Shown: one piece after another, positions 32,482 to 41,008 of the stretch
Layout of the letters: the number at the start of each line of letters is the position of its first letter
How positions within the stretch are numbered: the first letter of the stretch is position 1
From: Hyphomicrobiales bacterium
GTDB lineage: Bacteria > Pseudomonadota > Alphaproteobacteria > MED-G09
Direction: 5' to 3'
DNA length: 64,000 nt
NCBI GenBank assembly: GCA_028339975.1
Contig: JAOLDG010000003.1
Coordinates: 1-64,000 of the forward strand
Program-made: the position numbers and the translations under genes
Notes under the pieces: model-generated
What the model was told of the DNA's origin: nothing
The model's input: only the letters and a program-made list of their open reading frames with translations
Database searches by the model: none

Positions 32482-33732
32482 TTATCTTATCTTATTTAAA
32501 ACCATCATCCTTTGTATCGCCAGTATAGGTAAAAAAGAAAGAAAAAACATCACTATATATATTTCGTTAATTGATAAGTTTATGTAATCTAGGAAACCAG
32601 CTAGCCATTCTCCAATTATTCTAGAAAAGTGTCTTATGCTCATTAAAAAAGCAAATTGGGTTGCTGCTATGACCTTAATGGAAAGTCCCATACAAAGTGC
32701 TAAGCTTGCTGACATAACGAAGGAACCCATGGCTGATAAAAAGATTAATATTATTGAGCCAATATATAGATTAGAAATCTGATTAATCATAATCGTCATC
32801 GAAATCATTAATAAAGCTATTATGAATTGAGAAACTATTATAATTTTATATGGATTATATTTATCTGATAAATAACCACCTAATATTGCTGAGAAGATTC
32901 CAATATATAATCCAATTGAGCGAACTATTGTTAATATATCATAATCCCACCCTGAATTATTAATATATAAATTTGATATACTCACATAATGCATTCCAAA
33001 AGAAATATTAGATGTTAAACAGAATAAAATTAGCATAAAGAGCAAAGGTGTGATTGATGTGTTGTATAGCTTGATTAAGTTCTCCCTTAAGCTTGTCCAT
33101 CCTTCTCTTTTCTCTGATTTTTCTAAAGAAAGAAACTTATCACCATGATTTTCTTTTTGAGGGATTACAACAATAATGCTAACGAGTATGATTATACCGA
33201 AATAAACAAAAGCTTGGCTTAAGCCGTTATTTTTTAATAAAAATGACCCTAATAAAGCTGCAAAGCTTACTCCAAATGTTCTAGCCCCCCACATAAGGCC
33301 GTTGCTTAAACCTCTTTCATTTTCTTCAAGTATATCTATTGCTAAACCGTCTGTAGCTACATCAAGAATTGAGGTACAAAGCATTATAAAGAACAAAGAT
33401 AATCCAATTAAGAGTGGTGAAATTTGAATTGAGATAATGTTAGAAGATAAAAAGAAAGTAATACTTAGTAAAATTAAAGATCCAACTATCCACGGCTTCC
33501 TTTTCCCCATTTGAGAAAATTGATATGAGTCAACGAATGGTCCTATAATAAATTTAAACATCCAGGGTAATGAGGCTATGGATGTTATAATGGCGATATC
33601 GCTGATTGAAAAATTAATTGATGCCATCCAATCCAATAATGCAAAGTAAATTAGACCCTGGGGCATGCCTTGAATGAAGTATAAGAAAGAAAGACCAACT
33701 CGTCTATTTAGACGGTTGTAAGAAAGAACCAA
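32482..33732 (-). CDS. MFS transporter, AmpG/SLC33-like
   Basis: A 416-residue integral membrane protein with about twelve hydrophobic segments. The start LSFLYFIQGMPQGLIYFALLDWM and the loop LPWMFKFIIGPFVDSY, followed by GKRKPWI, resemble the AmpG muropeptide permease, RhtX siderophore transporter and acetyl-CoA transporter branches of the major facilitator superfamily. DVATDGLAIDIL in the third-to-fourth helix region is typical of that group. It begins three bases after the MBL hydrolase gene, so it belongs to the same operon as the left part of the catabolic island. The substrate is unknown; export or uptake of a pathway compound is as likely as cell-wall recycling. Confidence 0.78.
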   Translation of the reverse strand: MVLSYNRLNRRVGLSFLYFIQGMPQGLIYFALLDWMASINFSISDIAIITSIASLPWMFKFIIGPFVDSYQFSQMGKRKPWIVGSLILLSITFFLSSNIISIQISPLLIGLSLFFIMLCTSILDVATDGLAIDILEENERGLSNGLMWGARTFGVSFAALLGSFLLKNNGLSQAFVYFGIIILVSIIVVIPQKENHGDKFLSLEKSEKREGWTSLRENLIKLYNTSITPLLFMLILFCLTSNISFGMHYVSISNLYINNSGWDYDILTIVRSIGLYIGIFSAILGGYLSDKYNPYKIIIVSQFIIALLMISMTIMINQISNLYIGSIILIFLSAMGSFVMSASLALCMGLSIKVIAATQFAFLMSIRHFSRIIGEWLAGFLDYINLSINEIYIVMFFLSFLPILAIQRMMVLNKIR

Positions 33733-33735
33733 AAT

Positions 33736-34455
33736 TTACTCCGTTGATATTTCTTGTTTTTTAACTGCCTCGGAAACTTCTCTATCAATTCCCAGTGCGA
33801 AATCTGAAACATAAGGGTTTGTTAATCTCTCATTACCGAAAGTGGACATAGGCCCATGACCTGGAATGAATCTTATTTCATCGCCCAAAGGCCACAACTC
33901 ACTAACTATTGAATTAACTAATTGCTCATGATTACCTCTTGGTAGATCTGATCTTCCAATTGACCCCTGGAATAAAACATCCCCAACTGCAGCTATTTTT
34001 GATTCTTTATTAAAAAATATTACATGCCCTGGTGTATGGCCTGGACAATGCCTAACTCCAAATATTTGATTGCCCACCATTACCTCATCACCACCCTCAA
34101 GAAATCTTGATGTTTCAAATGATTCTGCGGGAGAAAAATTATATTTCTTCCCTTGCTCTTCCAGGCTTTCAATTAAGAACATATCATCTTTATGAGGTCC
34201 TTCTATAGGAATATTAAGTTGTCGCGCAAGTTCAGCCGTTGCTCCTGCGTGATCTAAATGAGCGTGTGTAATAAGAATTTTTTCAATTTTTACATCATAT
34301 TTTTCTATGGCAGCAATAATTTGGTCTATATCACCGCCTGGATCGACTACGGCACCTTTCATAGTCTCAGTACACCATAAAATCGAACAATTTTGTTGGA
34401 ATGGTGTAACTGGAATTACAAAAGCATGCACTGAAATATTTTTTTCTTCACTCAT
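33736..34455 (-). CDS. MBL-fold hydrolase (glyoxalase II-like)
   Basis: A metallo-beta-lactamase-fold hydrolase of 239 residues from the chosen start. The metal site is intact: THAHLDHAG, then RHCPGHTPGHVIF, AVGDVLFQGSIGRSDLPRG and the C-terminal FIPGHGPMSTFGNE. This pattern matches the GloB-like subgroup that cleaves thioesters such as S-lactoylglutathione. The frame is open to 34527, but the ATG at 34455 avoids overlap with the upstream gene and gives the usual N terminus (MSEEKNISVHAF). It lies between the dienelactone-hydrolase-like gene and the MFS gene. It may serve detoxification or thioester cleavage in the pathway. Confidence 0.85.
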   Translation of the reverse strand: MSEEKNISVHAFVIPVTPFQQNCSILWCTETMKGAVVDPGGDIDQIIAAIEKYDVKIEKILITHAHLDHAGATAELARQLNIPIEGPHKDDMFLIESLEEQGKKYNFSPAESFETSRFLEGGDEVMVGNQIFGVRHCPGHTPGHVIFFNKESKIAAVGDVLFQGSIGRSDLPRGNHEQLVNSIVSELWPLGDEIRFIPGHGPMSTFGNERLTNPYVSDFALGIDREVSEAVKKQEISTE

Positions 34456-34484
34456 TCTTGTATTATATATCCCTAGAGCTCTGT

Positions 34485-35192
34485 TTAGCCAATCACTTCT
34501 TTTAAAAAGTCTGTCATTGATTTCCAAGAACGCCTATCTGTATCTGCATTATAAGCACTTCCCATTTCTGGAGAGTTGGCTTCTTTATTCGTAAATGAAT
34601 GACATGTCGAACCATACGCATGGATTTGCCAATCGGCTTTAGCAGCGGTCAGCTCATTGGCAAGCCCATTAACATCTTTGTGCGGAACCATTGGATCGTC
34701 ATTACCATGCAAGACAAGAACTTTAGCATTAATCATACGACCATCTGTATTTCCTGGCTTATTAAATATTCCATGAAAAGAAACTACACCTGCTATATCA
34801 CAACTTGTTCTGGCTATATCAAGAACACAAAGTCCCCCAAGACAAAATCCAATAGCAGCGACCTTTTTATTTTCTACTCCTGCAGCTGCTTTTGCAGCAT
34901 TAATTGCTGATAGCATTCTATTTTGAAGTTTTGGTCGATCAGAAAGTATAGCGTTCATAAGATCCATATTTTCTTCAACAGATTCACCAGTCTTTCCTTC
35001 CCCATACATATCTACGGCAAATCCAGCATAACCTAGATTATTCATCGCCTTTGCCTTGTCTAGGGTAAATTGATCTCTTCCTGCATAAGTTGGAACTACA
35101 AGAACAACTGGTGCATTTTTATTTCCATCCATAGGAAAAAATACACCTTCAAGGCGTAAGCCATCTTCAAAATAATCAATGATTTTTTCCAT
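34485..35192 (-). CDS. Dienelactone hydrolase family protein
   Basis: An alpha/beta hydrolase of the dienelactone hydrolase family, 235 residues. The nucleophile is Cys117 in GFCLGGLC, and the acid and base are the Asp of HGNDDPMVP and the His of CHSFTN. AGRDQFTLDKAKAMNNLGYAGFAVDMYGEG matches the family N-terminal region. Classical members open lactones in chlorocatechol degradation; many others hydrolyse assorted esters. Its place with SDRs and a Rieske oxygenase supports a ring- or lactone-opening step, but the substrate is not indicated. A GGAC ribosome site precedes the ATG. Confidence 0.88.
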   Translation of the reverse strand: MEKIIDYFEDGLRLEGVFFPMDGNKNAPVVLVVPTYAGRDQFTLDKAKAMNNLGYAGFAVDMYGEGKTGESVEENMDLMNAILSDRPKLQNRMLSAINAAKAAAGVENKKVAAIGFCLGGLCVLDIARTSCDIAGVVSFHGIFNKPGNTDGRMINAKVLVLHGNDDPMVPHKDVNGLANELTAAKADWQIHAYGSTCHSFTNKEANSPEMGSAYNADTDRRSWKSMTDFLKEVIG

Positions 35193-35210
35193 TGAGTCCT
35201 CTTATTGAAT

Positions 35211-35987
35211 TTATTCGGGCATATTTCCTGAGACAACTGACATAGCGTTGTCAACACGAATTTGAGCTCCATTTACAAATTTTGATTCATCAGAGGCTAG
35301 ATATAATGCAGCATTAGCAATATCAAGTGGTTCACCAACCTTATTAACATCAACTGGTGCATCTTGAACTGGCGATGAGCCAAATTTTTCTGCCATTAAT
35401 GCTGGAACACTTGCTACCATTGGAGTTGCGATCCCTGATGGATGAATTGTATTACATCTCACACCATTTTTAGCTAATCCACAGTGCACTGCAACAGCTC
35501 TACTATAGGCCTCAATCGCACCTTTTGCTGCGCAATAGGCCGCAACATATGACTCGCCTTGAACTGATGCTATCGAACACATGTTTACGATCGATCCACC
35601 ACCTGTTTTTGCCATAACTGGAATAACATATTTGCAGCCGAAAAAGGTACTATCCATGTGGACTGCCATAGTTAGTCTGTATTCTTCAGTTGTTTGATTT
35701 TCAGGATCACCTGGCTTCACTATACCAGCATTATTTACAAGTATATCTATACGACCATATTTTTTTTCTGTTTCAGAAATTATTTCTATCCAGCGATCTT
35801 CGTCTCTAACATCTTGTTTAAAAAATGTACCGCCAAGTTTCTCCGCTAGAGCTTGACCTTCATTTTCAGCTATATCAGTTATTACAACTGTTGCACCTTC
35901 GGACGCAAAGAGTTCAGCATCAGCAGCCCCTAATCCCATTGCTGCTCCAGTTATAATTGCTACTTTTCCTTCTAATCTTCCAGTCAT
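35211..35987 (-). CDS. Short-chain dehydrogenase/reductase (classical SDR)
   Basis: A 258-residue classical SDR, oxidising an alcohol or reducing a ketone with NAD(P). Seen: TGAAMGLG cofactor loop, Asp after strand two (VITDIAENEG), which favours NAD(H), LVNNAGIV, and the catalytic Ser with YCAAKGA (Tyr-x-x-x-Lys). It sits 24 bases before the second SDR's stop, in the operon led by the ABM gene. GGAG precedes the ATG. It probably oxidises hydroxyl groups introduced by the oxygenases, an inference from context. Confidence 0.9.
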   Translation of the reverse strand: MTGRLEGKVAIITGAAMGLGAADAELFASEGATVVITDIAENEGQALAEKLGGTFFKQDVRDEDRWIEIISETEKKYGRIDILVNNAGIVKPGDPENQTTEEYRLTMAVHMDSTFFGCKYVIPVMAKTGGGSIVNMCSIASVQGESYVAAYCAAKGAIEAYSRAVAVHCGLAKNGVRCNTIHPSGIATPMVASVPALMAEKFGSSPVQDAPVDVNKVGEPLDIANAALYLASDESKFVNGAQIRVDNAMSVVSGNMPE

Positions 35988-36011
35988 ATTATTTCTCCTA
36001 TATAATTTAAA

Positions 36012-36779
36012 TTATTGACCATACATTTCTTCTGCCGTTGGTAGTCGATTAAGTTGGATACCTCCACTTACACGAATTAAATCCCCTGTTGTAAAGCAAT
36101 CATCTGATGCCATCCATACCGCAGTATTTGCTACATCTTGAACATTAGCAAGCCTTCCCAAAGGGGATTCCTTTGTCATTGCTTTGATTGGCCCGTCCAT
36201 ATCAAATAAAGCACCTGTCATTGGAGTATCGACCAAGCCAGGTGATAAAGAATTAATTCTTAATCTTTTGTGTTGATATTCTTTTGCAGCAATTTGAACT
36301 ATTTTATCAGTAGCGGCTTTTGTACCAACATACCCTGATAATCCAACGGCCGATAATTCAACTGTAACGGATGTCGTTGTAATAATTGCTCCACCATTCT
36401 CCATTATATTAGCAGCCTCTCTAATAAAAATAGTCGGTCCAACAAAGCTTACTTCTGAATATTTCCTTAAATGATCTCTTGTCAGTTCATTTAAATTTCC
36501 AGGCTCGTACATTCCTGTTGTATTTATTGCAATATCAATTTTACCATATTCTTCTTTTGCTACTTTAAATAAATTTTCAATATCACCATCTACTGTAATA
36601 TCACAAACTTGAGCTTTTCCGCTAAGTTCCATCGCTAACTCATCTAGGGGTTCTTGACGACGTCCGCTTATTACTACTTTTGCACCTTCATTGGCATACG
36701 ACTTAGCTATGACTCCGCCCAAACCTTCTATTGATGACGCTCCTAGTATTACAGCAACTTTACCGTCTAGCTTACCCAT
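36012..36779 (-). CDS. Short-chain dehydrogenase/reductase
   Basis: A second SDR, 255 residues. The cofactor loop is the longer GASSIEGLGG type, followed by VISGRRQEP, where Arg residues after strand two favour NADP(H). The NNAG motif is changed to NTTG. The catalytic residues are present (TTTSVTVELSAVGLSGYVGTKAA). The C-terminal WMASDDCFTTGDLIRVSGG is normal. Its start overlaps the end of the Rieske gene upstream by eight bases, indicating translational coupling, so the two enzymes probably act in successive steps. Confidence 0.88.
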   Translation of the reverse strand: MGKLDGKVAVILGASSIEGLGGVIAKSYANEGAKVVISGRRQEPLDELAMELSGKAQVCDITVDGDIENLFKVAKEEYGKIDIAINTTGMYEPGNLNELTRDHLRKYSEVSFVGPTIFIREAANIMENGGAIITTTSVTVELSAVGLSGYVGTKAATDKIVQIAAKEYQHKRLRINSLSPGLVDTPMTGALFDMDGPIKAMTKESPLGRLANVQDVANTAVWMASDDCFTTGDLIRVSGGIQLNRLPTAEEMYGQ

Positions 36780-38157
36780 TATTTGTCTCCAAATATTTAT
36801 CTATTGTTTGATGAAAATGTCGAGTTCTTGCCTCTTGATAATTCCCCAATGATTGTCCTTTTTTAAAACTAGATTTAAAACCTTTTGTTTGTGAAAGTAA
36901 ATTGTTGGTATCCTGGTCATAAACAGCACCTAGAAATTCGGTTCCAGGGCACTTTGTATAGCTATCTTCAATCTCTAGCGCAAAAGGCTCAGGAGGAGGT
37001 GGGCAGGGACCATCAACTGGTTTTGGTCTAAGAAATAATAAATCAAAAAGAGCCCCATCAACTCCATTAGGCCTAAATCTATAGACCATAGACAGTTGTA
37101 ATCCAGGGAAGAAGAATGCATTAGGGAAGGCAAAGTATTCGATTGAATCAATTGTTTCAGTAACCGTTAAATGAGAGAAATCTTGCTTAAACTTTTCCTT
37201 CATTGTCTCTTGAACATTCTCAGCATATACCTCTCTTGCAGTACTTCCCTCCGGAAGGATTTGGCCAGAACCTTCTTCGGTTCTTTTACCCAACAACATA
37301 TCTAGTATTTCTTGTTCACTTGGACGATTTTCAGTTATGTGGGGGCTAGTATACCCAATGGTATGAATAAATCTTGAGACATGATCTCCGAAGATATCAT
37401 AATCAGCATTTGCATCACCTGCAGTGTAGACGCCTTCAGAGTGAGTTTCCAAAACATGATACGCTTCCAAAAAAGCTTCAGCGGAAACCTTCCAATTTGC
37501 AGGTAGCTTTTTTATTACATGAGTTTCAATGTAACGGTCTTCAAGTTTCCAATTTTTAAAATGATCTGGAAGAACCCCTAAGTATTCATTAAGAGGTTTC
37601 GCATTTTCGTCAAAGTTAATAAAAATAAAGCCACACCAAATATCAAACTTAATTTCAGGAAGAGAGAATTCTTCTTTATTTACGTGAGGAAAATCCCAGT
37701 CACAGGGTAAAAATTCTAACTCACCTTTTAAAGACCATGTCCAACCATGAAATGGGCATTTAAGTTCCTTACAAAATCCAGAACTATTAGCTGGTTTTAA
37801 TTGAGTGCCCCTATGGAGGCAGGAATTATAATAGGCTTTAATTTCATTGTCTTCAGTTCTAACAATTAAAGCGGAACGATCACCAATATCATAAACATAA
37901 TAATCACCTGGCTCTGGAATATGCTCCTCTCTGCAGGCCCATTGCCAAACTTTGGACCATAACTTTTCATCTTCAGCCTTTGCAAAGCTTTCTGATGTAT
38001 ACCTTTCAAATGGAATATCCTCATCACCTAAAAATTTATAAGATTCCTCTAGCAAAGGTTTTGGAGCGCCACCCTTATCATTTTTTATTAAATCTTTAGT
38101 ACTTGGATGCCCAGGACATCTAGCCTCTCCTGGCTTCATATCTTCAGTTATGCTCAT
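36772..38157 (-). CDS. Rieske non-haem iron oxygenase, alpha subunit (copy 1)
   Basis: A 461-residue terminal oxygenase component. The Rieske [2Fe-2S] ligands are Cys113-x-His115 and Cys134-x-x-His137 (CLH and CPFH). The mononuclear iron histidines are likely His234 and His239 in EAYHVLETH, with the third ligand in the C-terminal DQDTNN region. Alpha-only proteins of this type hydroxylate or demethylate aromatic, alicyclic or quaternary-amine substrates. No ferredoxin or reductase partner is adjacent. It is the most divergent of the four copies here, having a longer N terminus. It is coupled to the SDR downstream. Confidence 0.9.
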   Translation of the reverse strand: MSITEDMKPGEARCPGHPSTKDLIKNDKGGAPKPLLEESYKFLGDEDIPFERYTSESFAKAEDEKLWSKVWQWACREEHIPEPGDYYVYDIGDRSALIVRTEDNEIKAYYNSCLHRGTQLKPANSSGFCKELKCPFHGWTWSLKGELEFLPCDWDFPHVNKEEFSLPEIKFDIWCGFIFINFDENAKPLNEYLGVLPDHFKNWKLEDRYIETHVIKKLPANWKVSAEAFLEAYHVLETHSEGVYTAGDANADYDIFGDHVSRFIHTIGYTSPHITENRPSEQEILDMLLGKRTEEGSGQILPEGSTAREVYAENVQETMKEKFKQDFSHLTVTETIDSIEYFAFPNAFFFPGLQLSMVYRFRPNGVDGALFDLLFLRPKPVDGPCPPPPEPFALEIEDSYTKCPGTEFLGAVYDQDTNNLLSQTKGFKSSFKKGQSLGNYQEARTRHFHQTIDKYLETNNG

Positions 38158-38254
38158 TGATTTTCTCCCTCAAATTTAAAATCAATCCTTATATTTCAAT
38201 TTAAAAAACTTTTTTATTTTAGTAAATCATTTTTAAAATTACTTTATTAAATAT

Positions 38255-39127
38255 CTATAATGGATGATGAACTTCAAAAATAAAATGATTATCTTTTTTA
38301 ATAACATACCCTGCTGATGGCGATGCAAAATGCGTTCCAAAAACTAAAGTTTTTTCATTTGCATAATCTGATAATTTTCTTCTCCTAGTTTCTTTTGCAA
38401 GTTCAGGATCCCAGTCTGCAGATGATATCCAATCAAGTTTTTCCATTTGGCAGGGGTGATGTAAAAAGTCACCTGTTATGGCTGCTTTTTTCCCCTCAGA
38501 GTTAATCATAATACTTACATGGCCGGGTGTATGACCTAACGTTGGTTCTAAGGTGATTTCTTCACATATTTTTTCATCAATCTCTACAAACCTTACTAAT
38601 CCTGACTCAATAATAGGTATAATTGAATCATTTATAAATTCTGCATAAAGAGGGTTTCCTAGTTGTTTTTCTGTATAATTCCATTCTTCTCTTCCAAATA
38701 AATAGTCAGCTTTTTTAAAAGTTGGTTCCCATTTATCATTTACAAGAACAGTATTCCACCCCACATGATCTGTATGAAGGTGGGTACATAAAACTGTATC
38801 AATATCATCAGTTTTGTATCCTGCTAACTCCAAATCTTCTAAAAATTTTGTTTGAAGCATATTCCATGAAGGTATATGTCTTTCTTTGTCATTTCCTAGA
38901 CATGTATCAACAATTATACATTTCTCAGGTGTCTCAAGAATAAGAGCGTGAACACTTACAATTGTATTTCCTTCGCTGTCAGAGAAATACGGTTGTAGCC
39001 ATGGCATTTTTAAAATGTTCTCTGGCACAGCATCAGGAACCACAAACATCGGACCAGCTCTTTCACCTTCGATTATTCTTGTTATCTTTACATTCCCAAC
39101 CTGCCAGGTGCTAATTTTATTTTTCAT
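38255..39127 (-). CDS. MBL-fold hydrolase (lactonase-like)
   Basis: A metallo-beta-lactamase-fold protein of 290 residues with an intact di-metal site: THLHTDHVGW (His116, His118, Asp120, His121), LGHTPGHVSI, the bridging Asp in TGDFLHHP, and a C-terminal GTHFA. The long N-terminal lead-in (IIEGERAG...PWLQPYFSDSEGN) resembles the AiiA/AttM lactonase-like branch that includes quorum-signal lactonases and many catabolic hydrolases. Between the ABM and the Rieske genes, a role in lactone or ester opening is plausible. GGAT precedes its ATG. Confidence 0.87.
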   Translation of the reverse strand: MKNKISTWQVGNVKITRIIEGERAGPMFVVPDAVPENILKMPWLQPYFSDSEGNTIVSVHALILETPEKCIIVDTCLGNDKERHIPSWNMLQTKFLEDLELAGYKTDDIDTVLCTHLHTDHVGWNTVLVNDKWEPTFKKADYLFGREEWNYTEKQLGNPLYAEFINDSIIPIIESGLVRFVEIDEKICEEITLEPTLGHTPGHVSIMINSEGKKAAITGDFLHHPCQMEKLDWISSADWDPELAKETRRRKLSDYANEKTLVFGTHFASPSAGYVIKKDNHFIFEVHHPL

Positions 39128-39132
39128 AAGAG

Positions 39133-39432
39133 TTATCCTGGATAATCTATTTCTTTTGATTCATAAAAATGAGCTTCCACATCCATAGGGTTTTGCGCTA
39201 GCGCATCTCGGAAAATTTCTACATGTTTAGTTTCCAGATGATCTTGGAGTGAATTTAGGTCTTCCCATAATTCGGTAATTCTAACTATATTGGGATTATT
39301 AATATCAACACTAAAAGCATATTCTAAACATCCCCTTTCCTTTTTTGTTTCGATCTCTAAAGTATTTATAATATCCTTAAGCGCCTCAATAGTTTCACTA
39401 TTGGTTTTTGCTTTTGCATTAACAATTATCAT
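39133..39432 (-). CDS. ABM-domain monooxygenase-like protein
   Basis: A 99-residue single-domain protein of the antibiotic-biosynthesis-monooxygenase (dimeric alpha/beta-barrel) superfamily. Seen: MIIVNAKAKT first strand, ERGCLEYAFSVD, NIVRITELWEDLNSLQDHLETKH, then AHFYESKEI. Members are quinol or anthrone monooxygenases or small quinone-handling enzymes that need no cofactor. It is the first gene of the leftward operon and has a six-G Shine-Dalgarno tract four bases from the ATG. A second, frameshifted copy lies at 59570-59898. Confidence 0.85.
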   Translation of the reverse strand: MIIVNAKAKTNSETIEALKDIINTLEIETKKERGCLEYAFSVDINNPNIVRITELWEDLNSLQDHLETKHVEIFRDALAQNPMDVEAHFYESKEIDYPG

Positions 39433-39596
39433 ATTTCCCCCCGTAATTTATGTGATATTGAAGACTTCTAATACTAATTGGTCAAGTCAGAATTTCTAAT
39501 TGATACTCAATAACCATTATGTAAGGGTAATAGCGCTATTGAATTATTCTTTTTTTTAGATAATATTCATTATGTATTTTTCAGGGGGAAATAATA
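39433..39596. promoter_or_regulatory. Divergent promoter region with 12-bp palindrome
   Basis: This 164-base spacer separates the leftward operon (ABM onward) from the rightward Rieske-transporter operon and must hold both promoters. A perfect palindrome AATAGCGCTATT lies at 39529-39540, about 57 bases before the rightward start, and is GC-richer than its surroundings. It is a good candidate operator for a local regulator. No exact second copy was found in the other island spacers. Confidence 0.5.
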
Positions 39597-40970
39597 TTGC
39601 CACAACGTTTTGATTCTATAAATTTTTCCGAAGGTATAACCTCAAACCCAGAGCATAATGCCGATCTTTCAAGTGATAGATATACAAGTCCTGATTTTAT
39701 GCAAATGGAATGGGATAAAATATGGACAAAGTGCTGGATTTTTGCAGGTTTAGAATCCGATCTAAATGAAGTTGGTGATTTTTTTGTTTACGATATTGGA
39801 CGAGAATCAATCATTGTCACGCGTAATGAAAAAAATGGTATTTCAGCCTTTTATAATGCTTGTCAACATAGGGGTAATAAGATTTTAACTATTGATGTAG
39901 GCTGGGTTAAGCAAGTTACCTGCCCCTACCATGGTTGGACATACGACTTAGATGGTGAGTTAAAAAAAGTGCCGGATGAAGATCTTTTTCCTGGAAAAGT
40001 ATCTTGTAAAGAAAATTCTCTAAAGTCTGTACATGTAGAAGTATGGGCAGGAATGGTTTTTGTAAATATGAGCATAAATCCCGCTCCTCTAGAAAAATAT
40101 TTAGGTGAAATCATGAATCAGCTTAGTCCATATCACTTTGAAAATATGGAGTTAGTCAAACACCAAAGCGTTACGTTAGATGCAAATTGGAAGACTGTAA
40201 GAGATAATTTTTTAGAACAATATCATGTTGATTTTATTCACCCTCAGCATGCTAGCTTTGTCGATTGCTGTGATGCACAGAATTATCTTTGGCCTTTTGG
40301 CCATACGCACACCTGTGTTGAGAGTCCTGTAATGAATCCTCGATATCCAATGCCAAATAAGCCACCCGAATATATGGTGCAATACTTGAAAGGGTTAGAA
40401 ATTAACCCAGATGAGTTTATAGGCAAGGTACCCGAGGTTAGGAAAGTTATTCAAAAGCAAAAAAGAGTAATAGGAAAAAAACTTGGGTTTGATTATTCCG
40501 AGCTAACTGATGAACAGGTTTCCGATGTATTCCAATATGATATTTTCCCTAATCTCTTTATGACAATTCATGCTGAAAGGGTATGGTTCTATGGACCAAG
40601 ACCTCATCCTTCTGATCCTAACAAATGTACGTTTACAAAATTCAGCCTCATGATTCCTGAAGAAAAGATGCGTGATGAGGAGCAGGGTCTTGAGTTATTG
40701 CCTGGTTCATATGAATATCAATACTCTCCTTCAAGAGTTGAGCATGAGATTTTTACTAGGCAGGATGTAATTGACGGTAAAAACTCTATGACGGCTACAA
40801 TTGATCAAGATATTCATTACCTCAACGGTATGCAGGCGGGAATGCACTCACGAGGATTCAGTAAGGCTATTTTAAGTAATGATGAAGGAAGACTCCAGCA
40901 TTTTCATAATTGGATCGATAACTGGTTAAGTGATGATCCTTTATGGTCAAAAATAAATAAAATTGGATAA
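39597..40970 (+). CDS. Rieske non-haem iron oxygenase, alpha subunit (copy 2)
   Basis: A 457-residue terminal oxygenase. Rieske ligands are Cys89-x-His91 (NACQHRG) and Cys109-x-x-His112 (CPYHGW); catalytic histidines are His210 and His215 in DNFLEQYHVDFIH, with DQDIHYLNGMQAGMHSRGF supplying the usual C-terminal pattern. The start is a TTG at 39597, supported by AGGGGGA at good spacing and the absence of any upstream in-frame ATG. It leads an operon with two GPH symporters, so the transported compound may be the substrate of this enzyme. Confidence 0.9.
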   Translation: MPQRFDSINFSEGITSNPEHNADLSSDRYTSPDFMQMEWDKIWTKCWIFAGLESDLNEVGDFFVYDIGRESIIVTRNEKNGISAFYNACQHRGNKILTIDVGWVKQVTCPYHGWTYDLDGELKKVPDEDLFPGKVSCKENSLKSVHVEVWAGMVFVNMSINPAPLEKYLGEIMNQLSPYHFENMELVKHQSVTLDANWKTVRDNFLEQYHVDFIHPQHASFVDCCDAQNYLWPFGHTHTCVESPVMNPRYPMPNKPPEYMVQYLKGLEINPDEFIGKVPEVRKVIQKQKRVIGKKLGFDYSELTDEQVSDVFQYDIFPNLFMTIHAERVWFYGPRPHPSDPNKCTFTKFSLMIPEEKMRDEEQGLELLPGSYEYQYSPSRVEHEIFTRQDVIDGKNSMTATIDQDIHYLNGMQAGMHSRGFSKAILSNDEGRLQHFHNWIDNWLSDDPLWSKINKIG

Positions 40971-40987
40971 ACATTATTATTAATTCT

Positions 40988-41008
40988 GGGGGGGGATAAA
41001 TAAATAAA
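40988..41008 (+). promoter_or_regulatory. Run of eight G before the first symporter gene
   Basis: Eight consecutive G (40988-40995) lie 13 bases before the ATG, at the place of the ribosome-binding site. The spacing is longer than usual, although ATAAATAAATAAA between them is unstructured. The run is striking in this AT-rich DNA and could slip during replication, altering ribosome-site strength. Confidence 0.5.
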
